Assembly (NCBI RefSeq): GCF_018131185.1
Contig: NZ_JAFCJE010000004.1
Coordinates: 682,001-746,000, forward strand
DNA length: 64,000 bases
DNA from: Bradyrhizobium diazoefficiens
Lineage (GTDB): Bacteria; Pseudomonadota; Alphaproteobacteria; Rhizobiales; Xanthobacteraceae
Direction: 5' to 3'
The position numbers were made by a program, and so were the translations under genes. The first letter of the stretch is position 1. Each line of letters begins with the position of its first letter. Of this stretch, positions 1 through 7,618 are shown one piece after another. A model generated the notes under the pieces. That model worked only from the letters and a program-made list of their open reading frames with translations, was not told the origin of the DNA and did not search any database.

Positions 1-551
1 ATCGGTCGGCCGGCCAGCGCCCCAGCGAGGCCGGCCGTGAATTTCAGCGGCAGGCACGCATTCAGCGATGCGTTGATCGCTTTGAGATAGGTGGTTCGGG
101 TTTCTACCGGAACGCCAGGGGTCGCGAAGGTCAGCCGCGGCGGGCCGATCAGGCCGCCCGCCTTGTTGAAGCTGAAGCGCACCGACATCTGCATGCCCGC
201 GCGCGCATTGTCAGATGGCGGCGACCAGCAGCTGCGCAACTCGGCGAAGAGATCGCCGATCGTGTCCAGATCGTGATCGGGCTTCTGGTATTTGGCGAGA
301 TCAGACTCTGATGGAACGCTCTGGATGGTGAGCTGGAGGTTCTGGCCGTAGGGATAATCGATCTCTGGAATGCAGGGACCGGGATCGAGCAGGCTGCAAT
401 AGGATGGCGTGCAGGGCCGGCCGTCGAGCACGCTGCACGGCTCGTGCGCAAACGGGATCGGATTGATCTGCCGGGGCCGCGCATCGGCGGCGGCTGACGT
501 CGCCAGCAGCAGGAGAATCAGGATGCCGCGCCACATGTGACGAGACCGCAT
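1..551 (-). CDS. exported TonB_C-like hypothetical protein (partial, C-terminus off the left edge)
   Basis: About 183 residues are visible before the window edge. Translation from the ATG at 551 gives a short basic start and a hydrophobic run (WRGILILLLLATSAAADA), a typical Sec signal peptide; an ATG at 536 is an alternative start. The mature part has a Cys-rich linker (CSVLDGRPC, PSYC, PGPC). It then has a section around residue 110 (ELRSCWSPP, then MSVRFSFNKAGGLIGPPRLTF) that resembles the C-terminal domain of TonB/TolA-type envelope proteins, which share a CWxPP motif and a strand-rich fold. No shorter frame in this stretch is as convincing. The function is unknown. A periplasmic role is inferred from the signal peptide only. 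Confidence 0.7.
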   Translation of the reverse strand, partial: MRSRHMWRGILILLLLATSAAADARPRQINPIPFAHEPCSVLDGRPCTPSYCSLLDPGPCIPEIDYPYGQNLQLTIQSVPSESDLAKYQKPDHDLDTIGDLFAELRSCWSPPSDNARAGMQMSVRFSFNKAGGLIGPPRLTFATPGVPVETRTTYLKAINASLNACLPLKFTAGLAGALAGRP

Positions 552-623
552 TGGCATTTGGACCACAGGTGGCGACGCTTGTGAACGGATCAAGTGGGAC
601 GACCAGCTTGCAACGGAACGTGG

Positions 624-658
624 GAAAGCAACCCCGTGCAAAGTAGATGGTCCTCAGC
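624..658 (+). repeat. 35-bp dispersed element, copy 1
   Basis: This stretch (GAAAGCAACCCC, then TGCAAAGTAGATGG, then CAGC) matches 21661-21694 at nearly every position, with one base length difference. It is non-coding, lying between the end of the ABC binding-protein gene and the start of the left-edge gene. Its role is unknown. Confidence 0.5.
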
Positions 659-690
659 CGAACACGCTCGGTCGGGAGCGCAAACTCGCA

Positions 691-1668
691 TCACTCGACG
701 ACTTGGTCCGCTTGTGCCACCAGCGTAGGCGGTACACTCAGGCCCAGCGCATTCGCTGTCTTGAGATTGATCAGGAATTGGAATTCATTCGGCTGCTGGA
801 CTGGCAAATCCGCAGGACGCGCTCCTCTCAACAGGCGGTCGACATAGTCCGCCGAGCGACCGACGAGGTGCGAAATCGAGACCCCGTACGACATCAGCCC
901 GCCATCCGTGACGAAGAAAGGGAACGGATACATCGCCGGCAGGCGGTGGGCGGCCGCCAGGTCGAGAATCAATCGCCGGTGAACGATTGGAAACGCGTCG
1001 GGAAAGATCAGCAGGCCCCCGTATGGCTCCTCTGCGAAGCGGGAGATCGCCCGGTCGAGCTCGGCGGCGTTGTGCGCCGGCGCGGGAACAAGCTGGAGCT
1101 GGACCGCCGGAATGACCGCCTCCACGGAGGGCATCAGGATCATGGGAGCTGTTCGCGGATTGAAGACCGCGGCGACCCTTCGCACCTGTGGCGCCGCCTG
1201 CTTGAGCAATTGCAACCACTTGCCGGCCATTTCGGGCTCGAAAGTCGTGAAACCCGTAATATTTCCACCCGGCTTGCTCAGACTTTGAACGAAACCGGCA
1301 CCCACTGGATCGGCAACAACCGCGAAGACGATCGGCAAAGTTGGCGCGCGTCGCCTCAAGGCTTCCACGGACGGAGTGCTGATTGCAACAAGCACGTCCG
1401 GCCGCATATCCACTAGCTCAGCCGCCTGGGCATCCGCCAGATTCGGATCGCCGGCCCACCAGCGATATTCGATATGGATGTTGCGTCCCTGCTCCCAACC
1501 GAGTTCACCCAGACGCTGCCTCAGTTTCTGGTAGCTGGCCTGGCTCTCCGCGTCGGTGGGCCTGCCCCCCGCCAGCGCACCGATCCGCCGCACACTACCT
1601 TGCGCGGATGCGCCAAACGGGTAGCTTGCCGCGCCTGCAGCAAGCGTGATGAATTCGCGCCGCCTCAT
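691..1668 (-). CDS. orphan ABC transporter substrate-binding protein (ABC_sub_bind family)
   Basis: A periplasmic binding protein of about 325 residues in the PF04392 (ABC_sub_bind, tryptophan/tyrosine-type) family. The start at 1668 gives MRRREFITLAAGAA followed by an Ala-X-Ala-like cleavage region (GASAQG). This is the usual N-terminus of the family, with a twin-arginine-like run, and it is preceded by GAGG. An ATG at 1686 would add six residues. The body has the expected two-lobe periplasmic binding pattern (RRIGALAGGRPTDAES, VLVAISTPSVEALRR, GGLLIFPDAF). No permease or ATPase lies nearby, so it is an orphan whose ligand cannot be told from sequence. Such orphans are abundant in Bradyrhizobium. 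Confidence 0.85.
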   Translation of the reverse strand: MRRREFITLAAGAASYPFGASAQGSVRRIGALAGGRPTDAESQASYQKLRQRLGELGWEQGRNIHIEYRWWAGDPNLADAQAAELVDMRPDVLVAISTPSVEALRRRAPTLPIVFAVVADPVGAGFVQSLSKPGGNITGFTTFEPEMAGKWLQLLKQAAPQVRRVAAVFNPRTAPMILMPSVEAVIPAVQLQLVPAPAHNAAELDRAISRFAEEPYGGLLIFPDAFPIVHRRLILDLAAAHRLPAMYPFPFFVTDGGLMSYGVSISHLVGRSADYVDRLLRGARPADLPVQQPNEFQFLINLKTANALGLSVPPTLVAQADQVVE

Positions 1669-1724
1669 GACCGTCGACCTCGCCATGCGTTGCCGTCCTG
1701 CATCAGGAGAACGTCTAAGAAAGA

Positions 1725-3347
1725 CTATCCCTTTTTCTTGACGTCCTTGACGTTCGTGAACTCGATGCCCTCGGCGCGCTCCTTGGTGTAGCCGAGATAG
1801 AACTCGTTCCGCGCCAGATACACGGGATCGCCATCGACGTCGTCGGCGATGCTGGAGGTGTTGGCGGCAATGAAGGTATCGAGTTTCTTGCGGTCGTCCG
1901 AGGAGACCCAGCGCGCCAGCTGGAATTCGCTGACCTCGAACTCGACCGGCAGCGAATATTCCGCCTCCAGCCGCGCCTTCAGCACGTCGAGCTGCAGTGC
2001 GCCGACCACGCCGACCAGCGCCGGTGCACCGTCGCGCGGGCGGAACACCTGCACCACCCCCTCTTCCGACATCTGCTGAAGCGCTTCCTTCAGCTTCTTC
2101 GCCTTCATCGCGTCGGTGAGCCGTACGCGGCGGACGATTTCCGGCGCGAAGCTCGGCACGCCGACGAAATTGAAATCCTCGCCCTCGGTCAACGTGTCGC
2201 CGATGCGCAGCGTGCCGTGATTAGGAATGCCGACGACGTCGCCGGCGAAGGCTTCATCCGCGACGGAGCGATCCTGAGCGAAGAAGAACTGCGGGCTCGA
2301 CAGCGGCATGCTCTTGCCGGTGCGCACGAGCTTGGCTTTCATGCCGCGGCTGAGCTTGCCCGAGCACAGGCGCGCGAAGGCGATGCGATCGCGGTGGTTC
2401 GGATCCATATTGGCCTGGATCTTGAAAACGAAGGCGCTCATGCGCGGATCGGTAGCCTCGACCTTGCGCTGGTCGCTATCCTGCGCGCGCGGCTCGGGCG
2501 CAAACTTGCCGAGGCCCTCCAGCAGGTCGCCGACGCCGAAATTGCGCAGCGCGCTGCCGAAATAGACCGGCGTGAGATGGCCTTCGCGGAACGCTTCGAG
2601 CTCGAATGGCTTCGATGCCGCGGTGACGAGCTCGAGCTCGTCCTTCACGGCAGAAACGTCGAGATTGGCGTTGAGCTTGGCGAGCTCTTCGATCTCGATC
2701 TGCTGCGCCGCGCCGGTCTTGGCGCCGCCGCCTTCGAGCAGGCGTACGCCGCCATTGACGACGTCATAGGTGCCGAGGAAGTCGCGGCCGCGCCCGACCG
2801 GCCAGGTCATGGGCGTGGTGTCGAGCGCCAGCGTCTTCTCGATCTCGTCGAGCAGCTCGAAGACGTCGCGGCTCTCGCGGTCCATCTTGTTGATGAAGGT
2901 GATGATCGGAATGTCCCGAAGGCGACACACCTCGAACAGCTTCCGGGTGCGCGCCTCGATGCCCTTGGCGGCGTCGATCACCATGACGGCGGAATCGACC
3001 GCCGTCAGCGTGCGATAGGTGTCTTCCGAGAAGTCCTCGTGGCCCGGCGTATCCAGGAGGTTGAACACCAGCCCTTCGAACTCGAAGGTCATCACCGAGG
3101 TCACGACCGAGATGCCGCGCTCACGCTCGATCTTCATCCAGTCCGATCGCGTGTTGCGCCGCTCGCCCTTGGCCTTGACCTGGCCGGCGAGATTGATGGC
3201 GCCGCCGAACAGCAGCAGCTTTTCGGTCAACGTGGTCTTGCCGGCGTCGGGATGGGAGATGATCGCAAAGGTCCGCCGCCGCGCCACTTCAGCGGCAAGC
3301 GGGGATCGGGCCGGCGATTCGGCTGTGGTGGTGGCGATGTCGGACAT
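1725..3347 (-). CDS. prfC: peptide chain release factor 3
   Basis: RF3 is a translational GTPase that removes RF1/RF2 from the ribosome after peptide release. The protein is 540 residues, close to the usual 525-530. The P-loop (HPDAGKTT) is at residues 32-39, followed by the switch II motif DTPGHEDF and the NKMD base-specificity motif. Domain II and the RF3 C-terminal domain follow (EGVVQVFRP, VVGALQLDVLKARLEAEY). The RF3-specific SHPDAGKTTLTEKLLLFGG run separates it from EF-G. It starts at ATG 3347 and is apparently monocistronic. The long open frames on the opposite strand are codon-bias shadows. Confidence 0.97.
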   Translation of the reverse strand: MSDIATTTAESPARSPLAAEVARRRTFAIISHPDAGKTTLTEKLLLFGGAINLAGQVKAKGERRNTRSDWMKIERERGISVVTSVMTFEFEGLVFNLLDTPGHEDFSEDTYRTLTAVDSAVMVIDAAKGIEARTRKLFEVCRLRDIPIITFINKMDRESRDVFELLDEIEKTLALDTTPMTWPVGRGRDFLGTYDVVNGGVRLLEGGGAKTGAAQQIEIEELAKLNANLDVSAVKDELELVTAASKPFELEAFREGHLTPVYFGSALRNFGVGDLLEGLGKFAPEPRAQDSDQRKVEATDPRMSAFVFKIQANMDPNHRDRIAFARLCSGKLSRGMKAKLVRTGKSMPLSSPQFFFAQDRSVADEAFAGDVVGIPNHGTLRIGDTLTEGEDFNFVGVPSFAPEIVRRVRLTDAMKAKKLKEALQQMSEEGVVQVFRPRDGAPALVGVVGALQLDVLKARLEAEYSLPVEFEVSEFQLARWVSSDDRKKLDTFIAANTSSIADDVDGDPVYLARNEFYLGYTKERAEGIEFTNVKDVKKKG

Positions 3348-3434
3348 GGCGGGAGCGTGTGGCAGGGAAAACGGGCCTTATCAAGCCTCATTTGGTGATT
3401 GCGGAGCCCCTTAGCCAGCCCCATATGGCCCTCC

Positions 3435-3504
3435 GGGAGGGACGGCCCTCCTGCTCATCAGCCTGTAGCCGCGGGGACGACCCTGCCTTGAACGGAGGGT
3501 CGTC
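3435..3504 (+). promoter_or_regulatory. guanidine-II (mini-ykkC) riboswitch with ribosome-site expression platform
   Basis: Two hairpins lie directly before sugE. P1 is GGAGGG (3436-3441), loop ACGG (3442-3445), CCCTCC (3446-3451). P2 is GCGGGG (3471-3476), loop ACGA (3477-3480), CCCTGC (3481-3486). Paired stems with ACGR tetraloops are the defining feature of the mini-ykkC/guanidine-II aptamer, which is known upstream of SMR guanidinium exporters. In addition, GACGACCCT (3476-3484), which includes the second loop, is perfectly complementary to AGGGTCGTC (3496-3504), the stretch running from the Shine-Dalgarno sequence (GGAGGG, 3494-3499) to the start codon. I infer that ligand-stabilised P2 frees the ribosome site, and that without ligand P2 opens and blocks it. 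Confidence 0.88.
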
Positions 3505-3819
3505 ATGGCCTGGAGCATCCTGTTCGTTGCCGGTCTTCTCGAGATCACCTGGGCGATCGGCCTGAAATATACCGAGGGCTTTACCAGGCTTGTTCCGTCC
3601 CTCGTCACGCTCGTGGCCATGGCCGGCAGCGTCATCCTGCTCGGCTTCGCTCTCAAGTCGCTGCCCGTCGGAACCGCCTATGCGGTCTGGACCGGCATCG
3701 GGGCCGTCGGCACCGCGACGCTCGGCATCTTCCTGTTCGGCGAGCCCGCCACCGCCCTCCGCCTTGCCAGCATTGGGCTGATCGTCGCCGGGATTGTCGG
3801 GCTGAAGCTCGTTACCTGA
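3505..3819 (+). CDS. sugE: SMR-family guanidinium exporter (Gdx/SugE type)
   Basis: A 104-residue protein with four hydrophobic helices, the usual size for small multidrug resistance proteins. The N-terminal helix carries the SMR glutamate (LLEITWAIGLKYTEGF, Glu13) that couples proton and substrate exchange. The Gdx subtype is suggested by the GLKY(T)EGFTR region and by the guanidine-II riboswitch just upstream. Proteins of this subtype are known to export guanidinium rather than broad drugs. The start ATG at 3505 sits five bases after GGAGGG. The 3' end overlaps that of the convergent pit gene by 8 bases. Regulation is most likely translational, by guanidine. Confidence 0.93.
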   Translation: MAWSILFVAGLLEITWAIGLKYTEGFTRLVPSLVTLVAMAGSVILLGFALKSLPVGTAYAVWTGIGAVGTATLGIFLFGEPATALRLASIGLIVAGIVGLKLVT

Positions 3820-4819
3820 AGAAGATCTGGACCGCCCACCAGGTCAGCGCTGCAACGATCGCGGAGGCCGGGATCGTGATCACCCAGGCATAGACGATCG
3901 AGCTCGCGACGTTCCAGCGCACCGCCGAAACGCGGCGGGCGGCGCCGACGCCGACGATGGCGCCGGTGATGGTGTGAGTGGTCGAGACGGGAACGCCGAG
4001 GAAGGTAGCCATGAAGAGGGTCACGGCGCCCCCCGTCTCGGCGCAGAAGCCCTGCATTGGCGTCAATTTGGTGATGCGCAGGCCCATGGTGCGGACGATG
4101 CGCCAGCCGCCCATCAGCGTCCCCAGCGCCATCGCCGCCTGGCAGGACAGCACCACCCAGAACGGCACGGAGAATTCGCTGCCGAGATGGCCCTGCGAAT
4201 AGAGCAGCACCGCGATGATGCCCATGGTCTTCTGCGCGTCGTTGCCGCCATGGCCGAGCGAATAGAGCGAGGCGGAGGCGAACTGCAGAATACGGAAGGC
4301 GCGATCGACCGCGAATGGCGTCGAGCGCACCGATGCCCAGGACACGATCGCAACCAGCATCATCGCGAGCAAGAAGCCGACCAGCGGCGACAGCACGATC
4401 GCAAGCACCGTCTTCGTCAAGCCACTCCACACCGCGGCCGAAATCCCCGCCTTAGCCATGCCGCCGCCGACCAGCCCGCCGATCAACGCGTGCGATGACG
4501 AAGACGGGATGCCGAGCGCCCAGGTCACGAGGTTCCAGACGATGGCGCCGACGAGCGCCGCGAAGATCACCTGGGCATCGACGATCGCGGGATCAATGAT
4601 GCCGGTGCCGATGGTCTGGGCGACGTGCAGCCCGAACACCATGAAGGCGATGAAATTGAAGAACGCGGCCCAGAATACCGCGAATTGCGGCCGCAGCACG
4701 CGGGTCGAGACGATGGTCGCGATCGAATTGGCGGCGTCATGCAGGCCGTTCAGGAAGTCGAACAGCAGCGCGACGGCGATCAAGCCGACCAGGATGGGAA
4801 GAGCCAACGCAGCATCCAC
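3812..4819 (-). CDS. pit: low-affinity inorganic phosphate transporter, PiT family
   Basis: A 335-residue polytopic membrane protein that imports phosphate (as a metal-phosphate complex) with protons. Both internally repeated PiT signatures are present: NGLHDAANSIATIV near residue 25 and GHGGNDAQKTMGII in the second half. A GVPVSTTHTITGAIVG motif, typical of the family, also follows. The start is a GTG at 4819. It is the second gene of an operon with the DUF47 gene 99 bases upstream, the same arrangement as orfA-pit in Sinorhizobium. The 3' end overlaps sugE by 8 bases tail to tail. Confidence 0.93.
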   Translation of the reverse strand: MDAALALPILVGLIAVALLFDFLNGLHDAANSIATIVSTRVLRPQFAVFWAAFFNFIAFMVFGLHVAQTIGTGIIDPAIVDAQVIFAALVGAIVWNLVTWALGIPSSSSHALIGGLVGGGMAKAGISAAVWSGLTKTVLAIVLSPLVGFLLAMMLVAIVSWASVRSTPFAVDRAFRILQFASASLYSLGHGGNDAQKTMGIIAVLLYSQGHLGSEFSVPFWVVLSCQAAMALGTLMGGWRIVRTMGLRITKLTPMQGFCAETGGAVTLFMATFLGVPVSTTHTITGAIVGVGAARRVSAVRWNVASSIVYAWVITIPASAIVAALTWWAVQIFFR

Positions 4820-4918
4820 GGCGCGGCCCCTGCCCTAAGCTTTGCGCATGATGTCCGCGCAAACGCGTTCAGCGCTTGTCGCGACGGAAAACCGCTGCAC
4901 ACTTTTCCCGATCATGTG

Positions 4919-5563
4919 CTAAACCTGCTCGATGACGATGCTGTTGATCTCGTTCGCGACGTCGTCGAAGCGATCGGCGACCTTCTCGAGGTGGTCGTAG
5001 ATCTCGGCGCCGACGATGAAGTCCATCGCGTTGCCATCGCGATGCTTGAGAAACAGCTCCTTCAGCCCGATGTCGTGGAGATCATCGACGCGGCCTTCCA
5101 GCTTGCCCAGCTCTTCCGTGATGGCGGTCAGCATGGCGACGTTCGGGCCGATCGATTGCATGAGCGGCAGCGCGCGGCCGACCAGATTGGCGCATTCGAT
5201 CAGGAGTCCGCCGATCTCGCGCATCGGCGGCTCGAAGCTGCGGACCTCGAACAGCATCACGGCCTTGGCCGTCTGCTGCATCTGGTCGATGGCGTCGTCC
5301 AACGACGTGATCAGGTTCTTGATGTCGCCGCGGTCGAACGGGGTGATGAAGGTGCGCCGCACCGCCGTCAGCACCTCGCGGGTGATGTTGTCGGCGTCGT
5401 TCTCGAACTGGTTGACGCGCTGGCAATAGACCGGCGTCTCCTCGCCCCCGTTGAGCATGCCCTGGAGCGCGATCGAGCCCTGGATCACCGTCTGGGCATG
5501 GCGGTCGAACAGGTCGAAGAACCGTTCTTCCTTGGGCAGGAAAGCGCGAAACCATCGCATCAT
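4919..5563 (-). CDS. DUF47/PhoU-like Pit accessory protein
   Basis: A 214-residue, soluble, mostly helical protein of the DUF47 (PhoU_div, PF01865) family. The N-terminus (RWFRAFLPKEERFFDLFDRHAQT) and the LITSLDDAIDQMQQ and EKVADRFDDVANEI segments are typical; acidic E/D-rich helices in this fold bind metal clusters in PhoU relatives. It is the first gene of the pit operon and corresponds to orfA in rhizobial orfA-pit. It is thought to modulate the transporter. It starts at ATG 5563, with a second ATG directly after. A Pho-box-like site lies 40-57 bases upstream. Confidence 0.88.
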   Translation of the reverse strand: MMRWFRAFLPKEERFFDLFDRHAQTVIQGSIALQGMLNGGEETPVYCQRVNQFENDADNITREVLTAVRRTFITPFDRGDIKNLITSLDDAIDQMQQTAKAVMLFEVRSFEPPMREIGGLLIECANLVGRALPLMQSIGPNVAMLTAITEELGKLEGRVDDLHDIGLKELFLKHRDGNAMDFIVGAEIYDHLEKVADRFDDVANEINSIVIEQV

Positions 5564-5602
5564 GGGGATAGGCTACCGGTTGGAAATGGCCCGGCCCGAG
5601 GG

Positions 5603-5620
5603 CCGTCATGAAGCTGTCAT
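5603..5620. promoter_or_regulatory. Pho-box-like site upstream of the DUF47-pit operon
   Basis: On the + strand the site reads CCGTCAT (5603-5609), four bases, CTGTCAT (5614-5620). That matches the PhoB direct repeat (CTGTCAT-N4-CTGTCAT) at 13 of 14 defined positions. A further TGTCAT occurs at 5644-5649. The repeat faces away from the operon, which is unusual for activation but could fit repression, the known effect of PhoB on orfA-pit in Sinorhizobium. Confidence 0.65.
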
Positions 5621-5717
5621 AAACCATTTCCGATCCGCGCGCGTGTCATCTCACGCCCGCGGAGCCGGATCATCCACCGCTTTCAAGCAGCAATTAAATC
5701 GAAGTCAAATCAGCCAT

Positions 5718-6686
5718 TTAGAGAGATCGCCGGAAGTAATGGGCGATTTCGCCGATAACGCCGCGGCGGAAGGTGAGCACGCAGATCACGAAGATCGAGC
5801 CCTGGATCACCGTCACCCACTGGCCGAAGCCCGCCAGGTACTGCTGCATCGCGATGATCACGAAGGCCCCGACCACCGGTCCGAAGACGGTCCCGAGGCC
5901 ACCGACCAGCGTCATCAGCACGACTTCGCCAGACATCGACCAGTGGACGTCGGTGAGCGATGCGTTTTGCGCCACGAACACCTTCAGCGCGCCGGCAAAT
6001 CCGGCCAGCGTGCCCGACAGGACGAAGGCCAGGAACTTGTACTGGTCGGTCCGGTAGCCCAGCGAGATCGCGCGCGGCTCGTTCTCGCGGATCGCTTTCA
6101 GGACCTCGCCGAACGGCGAGTTGATGATGCGGAAGATCAAGAGAAAGCCGGCGAGGAAGCCGACCAGCACGACGTAATACAGCACCGTCGGCTTGGAGAG
6201 ATCGAGCACGCCGAACATGCGCCCCTGCGGGATGCCCTGGATGCCGTCCTCGCCGTGGGTGAACGGGGCCTGGAGATAGATGAAGTACAGGAGCTGGGAC
6301 AGCGCCAGCGTGATCATCGAGAAATAGATGCCCTGGCGGCGGATCGAGATGTAGCCGGTGATGATCGAGAGCACGAAAGCCGCGGCGATGCCGACGAGGA
6401 TGCCGAGCTCGGGTGGAAGGGCCCACACTTTCAGTGCATGCGCGCTGCAATAGCCCGCCGTTCCCAAGAACATCGCGTGGCCGAACGACAGCAATCCGCC
6501 ATAGCCGACCAACAGGTTGAAGGCGCAGGCGAGCAGCGCGAAGCACAGCGCCTGCATCACGAAGAACGGGTAGACTCCCGTGAACGGCACAGCCGCCAGC
6601 AGGAGCGCCATCACCACGAAAACGATCATCTCGTCGCGCATTGCACGCGGGGTTGCCGGCAGCGTGTCGTCCGTCAGGGTTGTCAT
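5718..6686 (-). CDS. livM: branched-chain amino acid type ABC transporter permease LivM
   Basis: A 322-residue inner-membrane permease with about ten hydrophobic segments, half of the transmembrane channel together with LivH. Family features include the LLVGYGGLLSFGHAMFLGTAGY segment in the N-terminal half and the cytoplasmic coupling helix LKAIRENEPRAISLGYRTDQYK with its EARA-type motif. The start ATG at 6686 lies two bases from the livH stop, so the two are probably translated together. It is the last gene of the operon. Substrate specificity cannot be read from sequence; HAAT systems carry amino acids, amides or urea. Confidence 0.93.
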   Translation of the reverse strand: MTTLTDDTLPATPRAMRDEMIVFVVMALLLAAVPFTGVYPFFVMQALCFALLACAFNLLVGYGGLLSFGHAMFLGTAGYCSAHALKVWALPPELGILVGIAAAFVLSIITGYISIRRQGIYFSMITLALSQLLYFIYLQAPFTHGEDGIQGIPQGRMFGVLDLSKPTVLYYVVLVGFLAGFLLIFRIINSPFGEVLKAIRENEPRAISLGYRTDQYKFLAFVLSGTLAGFAGALKVFVAQNASLTDVHWSMSGEVVLMTLVGGLGTVFGPVVGAFVIIAMQQYLAGFGQWVTVIQGSIFVICVLTFRRGVIGEIAHYFRRSL

Positions 6687-6687
6687 A

Positions 6688-7551
6688 TCAGGCCGCCCTT
6701 CCCGTCAATCCCGTTGGCTTCACCAAGAGCACCAGCACCATCAGCACGAACACCACGGTGTTGGACGCCTCGGGGTAGAAATATTTGGTCAGCCCCTCGA
6801 TCACGCCGAGCGCAAAGCCGGTGATGATCGAGCCCATGATCGATCCCATGCCGCCGATCACCACCACCGCGAACACGACGATGATGAGGTCGGCGCCCAT
6901 CAGCGGCCGCACCTGATTGATCGGCGCCGAGAGCACGCCGGCAAGCGCGGCAAGGCCGACGCCGAGACCGTAGGTCAGCGTGATCATGCGCGGAACGTTG
7001 ATGCCGAAGGCGCGCACAAGCGTCGGATTCTCAGTGGCGGCGCGCAGGTAAGCACCGAGCTGCGTCTTCTCGATCAGGAACCAGGTCGCAAGGCAAACCA
7101 CCAGCGAGAACACGACGACCCAGCCGCGATAGATCGGCAGGAACATGAAGCCGAGGTTCATGCCGCCCTTGAGCTGGTCCGGAATGGCGTAAGGCAGGCC
7201 CGAGGAGCCGAAATAGTTCTGGAACACACCCTGTACGATCAGCGCGATGCCGAAGGTCAGGAGCAGGCCGTAGAGGTGATCGAGCCCGGTCAGCCATTGC
7301 AGCATGGTCCGTTCCAGGATCATGCCGAAGATGCCGACGATGATCGGCGCCAGCAGCAACGCCCACCAATAGTTGATGCCGCCGAGGTTCAACAGGAAAT
7401 AGGCGACGAAGGCGCCCATCATGTAGAGCGCGCCGTGGGCGAAATTGATGATGTTGAGCATGCCGAAGATCACGGCAAGCCCGAGACTGAGCAACGCATA
7501 GAACGAGCCGTTGATCAATCCTACCAGTAACTGTGCGTAGAGAGCCTGCAT
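6688..7551 (-). CDS. livH: branched-chain amino acid type ABC transporter permease LivH
   Basis: A 287-residue inner-membrane permease. It has the family start LLVGLINGSFYALLSLGLAVIFGMLNIINFAHGALYMMGAF and the coupling segment AYLRAATENPTLVRAFGINVPRM. The length is normal for LivH. It pairs with LivM immediately downstream and with the ATPases and binding protein upstream. A strong hairpin in the 67-bp gap before the gene may lower its expression relative to the binding protein. Confidence 0.93.
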   Translation of the reverse strand: MQALYAQLLVGLINGSFYALLSLGLAVIFGMLNIINFAHGALYMMGAFVAYFLLNLGGINYWWALLLAPIIVGIFGMILERTMLQWLTGLDHLYGLLLTFGIALIVQGVFQNYFGSSGLPYAIPDQLKGGMNLGFMFLPIYRGWVVVFSLVVCLATWFLIEKTQLGAYLRAATENPTLVRAFGINVPRMITLTYGLGVGLAALAGVLSAPINQVRPLMGADLIIVVFAVVVIGGMGSIMGSIITGFALGVIEGLTKYFYPEASNTVVFVLMVLVLLVKPTGLTGRAA

Positions 7552-7571
7552 CGGGATTAGCTTCCGCCACC

Positions 7572-7610
7572 AAAATGAAAGCCCGCCGGCGGCACGACCG
7601 CGCGGCGGGC
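7572..7610 (-). terminator. hairpin between the binding-protein and permease genes (attenuator-like)
   Basis: Arms GCCCGCCG (7581-7588) and CGGCGGGC (7603-7610) pair perfectly. On the transcribed strand the stem is followed by TTTCATTTT. Located inside the liv operon, it could act as a partial terminator or as a 3' stabiliser of the binding-protein message. Confidence 0.6.
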
Positions 7611-7618
7611 CACGAGAG

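Noticed and set aside
2217..3398. 393-codon open frame on the + strand antisense to prfC
   Set aside because: High GC in third positions opens the opposite strand; the protein is repetitive in R, A, D, E, G and has no recognisable domain, whereas prfC is unmistakable.
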